Shown one piece after another: positions 62,805-64,000 of a stretch of 64,000 bases of DNA. Position numbers and translations under genes: made by a program. Origin of the DNA: JBMORL01 sp049322335. GTDB lineage: Bacteria > Bacteroidota > Bacteroidia > Flavobacteriales_D > UBA2798. A model generated the notes under the pieces. The model did not search any database, had not been told where the DNA came from, and was given only the letters and a program-made list of their open reading frames with translations. Location of the stretch: positions 62,001-126,000 of the forward strand of contig JBMORL010000022.1 of the NCBI GenBank assembly GCA_049322335.1, in the 5' to 3' direction. How positions within the stretch are numbered: the first letter of the stretch is position 1; each line of letters starts with the position of its first letter.

Positions 62805-63572
62805 ATGTCTTACTCCTTTGACATAGTAGATCAAAAAGTTAATGAAACGGAATTCTTTCTTAGAAAGATGATCGAGGCTGGAAGTAATTGGTTCGAATTT
62901 TCATGTTATCTAACCGCACATCTTTCTGCATCAAGATCAATAACCTTAGCACTTCAACGGTTTAAAACAATTCCGGGGTTCGAAGAATGGTATAAATCCC
63001 ATCAATCAGCACTTAAATCTGACCCTCTTTCAAAATTCATTTTAGAAATCAGAAACGATAACGTACACGGTGGACCAAATCCTGTTGTAGGTGGTAGCTT
63101 TCATAATGGTAAATCGGAGTATCGTTTCAAAGAACAGGATAAATTAGAGCACAATGATATCGTGTCCTGTTGTCGCGCACACTTCGTAAAGCTACTTGAA
63201 ATTGTTTACGATTGTTATGTGGTATTAGGCGTTCATATAGATCCGCAGCAATACTATACTCGTGAACACTTTGAATCAATGGGATTGACTATTGATGATG
63301 CCGAACTTGAAATTTGGGGTTGGATCATGACTTCCTATATAGAAGAGGGATTTGACGAAGACGATAGATGGCATGAACTGCGCAGCAGGGTTGGTGAATG
63401 TCAAATAAACCATTTATTCAACGGTTATTTGAACAAGGTTACCCCCCAACCCATTATTCCTGATAGAATTGCGGACTTTGACTATACTGATGAGGAACGA
63501 GGCTGGGCTTATATACCTCCAGGGTTTGAAACGATAGAAGATTATATAAATTCGTTAGACAAAATTAAGTAA
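62805..63572 (+). CDS. HEPN-like protein
   Basis: 255 residues. The first 130 residues are helical, with ARSITLAL-like spacing (SASRSITLALQRF) and the motif R83-N-D-N-V-H88 in FILEIRNDNVHGG. This Rx4H pattern is the active-site signature of HEPN RNases used in toxin-antitoxin and phage-defence systems. The C-terminal half is acidic (EEGFDEDDRWHE) and unknown. It is flanked by S2 and H3, with no partner gene next to it on the same strand. An RNase role is inferred from the motif only. Confidence 0.6.
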   Translation: MSYSFDIVDQKVNETEFFLRKMIEAGSNWFEFSCYLTAHLSASRSITLALQRFKTIPGFEEWYKSHQSALKSDPLSKFILEIRNDNVHGGPNPVVGGSFHNGKSEYRFKEQDKLEHNDIVSCCRAHFVKLLEIVYDCYVVLGVHIDPQQYYTREHFESMGLTIDDAELEIWGWIMTSYIEEGFDEDDRWHELRSRVGECQINHLFNGYLNKVTPQPIIPDRIADFDYTDEERGWAYIPPGFETIEDYINSLDKIK

Positions 63573-63635
63573 CTCAAACTGACATCAAGGTTTCAGATTT
63601 TCCCGACCGCACATCTAATTTTTCAGCCAACGCAC

Positions 63636-63702
63636 ATTTAGCACATTTGGTTTTACCCCAACACACAAAATCAACGCTTCGGCCAAACCAAAAGAGCTAA
63701 AT
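63636..63702 (+). repeat. Hairpin element H3
   Basis: 18-bp arms 63636-63653 and 63685-63702 (ATTTAGCACATTTGGTTT; 16 of 18 paired), 31-nt loop. Core GCACATTTG/CAAAAGAGC; 3' flank CCACTACCCGCGCT. It sits between the HEPN-like gene and the convergent gene at 63721. Confidence 0.7.
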
Positions 63703-63720
63703 CCACTACCCGCGCTAAGT

Positions 63721-63924
63721 TTACGATTTTGAATTTCGCTTTCTTGTCGGGAATACATAATACTGTTCTTTGAATTCGGAAATCTCTTCCTTCAGTTTTT
63801 TATTGGCATTTAAGATCAATTCGTTTTGAACTTTCATAATGCTTAACAGGTCATGCATCGCATTCAGATTTTCTAACTGAACCGTTACAATCCTTTCTAA
63901 ATCAGCTTTTGTGTATTGTCGCAT
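63721..63924 (-). CDS. Small helical protein of unknown function
   Basis: 67 residues from ATG 63924 (MRQYTKADLERIVTVQLENL); a TTG nine codons earlier is less likely. A leucine-rich coil (NAMHDLLSIMKVQNELILNA, then KKLKEEISEFKEQ) and a basic end (PTRKRNSKS). Possibly a DNA- or protein-binding accessory peptide, by composition only. Confidence 0.55.
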   Translation of the reverse strand: MRQYTKADLERIVTVQLENLNAMHDLLSIMKVQNELILNANKKLKEEISEFKEQYYVFPTRKRNSKS

Positions 63925-64000
63925 AGGTTTATATATTGAAATACAATACAAATATATATCATATTATAATATTTCACAATATATTTTTATATTATAATTT
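63925..64000. other. Very AT-rich dyad region upstream of the 63721 gene
   Basis: Almost pure A/T. It includes ATATATTGAAATA and the near-complement TATTTCACAATATAT, so it may hold the promoter or operator of the minus-strand gene. It is cut by the window edge. Confidence 0.35.

Overview
The window looks like a chromosomal contig from a Bacteroidota bacterium with moderate GC. The evidence is five secreted proteins ending in type IX secretion (T9SS) type-A sorting domains, TAnnTTTG-type -7 promoter boxes, starts without Shine-Dalgarno sequences, a Thx ribosomal protein, SpoIIE phosphatases carrying TPR or two-component-propeller sensors, and LytS/LytTR signalling. One run of 100 Ns at 50310-50409 is a scaffold gap that truncates the genes on both sides. 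I cannot name genus or species.

Layout. 1-11.6 kb: a cut-off serine hydrolase, a T9SS protein, the RNase P RNA gene (minus strand, own -7 box and terminator), a subtilisin-like T9SS protease, Smr and Thx genes, a NUDIX/nuclease pair and a large T9SS surface protein. 11.6-14 kb: a SiaC-like phosphoprotein and a LytTR/LytS two-component pair. 14-27.5 kb: mostly housekeeping and envelope genes (AcpH, MiaE, methyltransferase, ZIP transporter, MBL hydrolase, M14 peptidase, Rieske oxygenase). 27.5-37 kb: two large sensor-phosphatases and a 1232-residue TraB/GumN-headed protein, then tRNA-Arg(UCU). 37-50 kb: membrane protein, TPR lipoprotein, dNK/folK, SppA, small enzymes, two different 3-methyladenine DNA glycosylases, and an M48 peptidase with a tiny membrane protein in front of it. 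50-57 kb: an OmpA/PD40 protein, ApbE, lipoproteins and a propeller-repeat T9SS protein bracketed by a 75-bp direct repeat.

57.1-64 kb is different in character. It is visibly AT-richer and holds accessory genes: two VOC proteins, an aromatic/proline-repeat protein, a third TPR-SpoIIE phosphatase with an outer-membrane-like partner, and a HEPN-like protein. These are separated by long imperfect inverted repeats. Two elements are bounded by TAAC...GTTA. Three more are same-orientation hairpins with covarying stems around a conserved core. This is the best candidate for an undescribed cassette-like system here; no integrase is visible in the window.

How genes may work together: the LytS/LytTR pair, the three SpoIIE phosphatases and the SiaC-like protein suggest phosphorylation-based partner-switching control. 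The SiaC-like protein has Ile at the position I count as 68, where Pseudomonas SiaC is phosphorylated on Thr. The T9SS cargo here is exported by machinery not encoded in this window.
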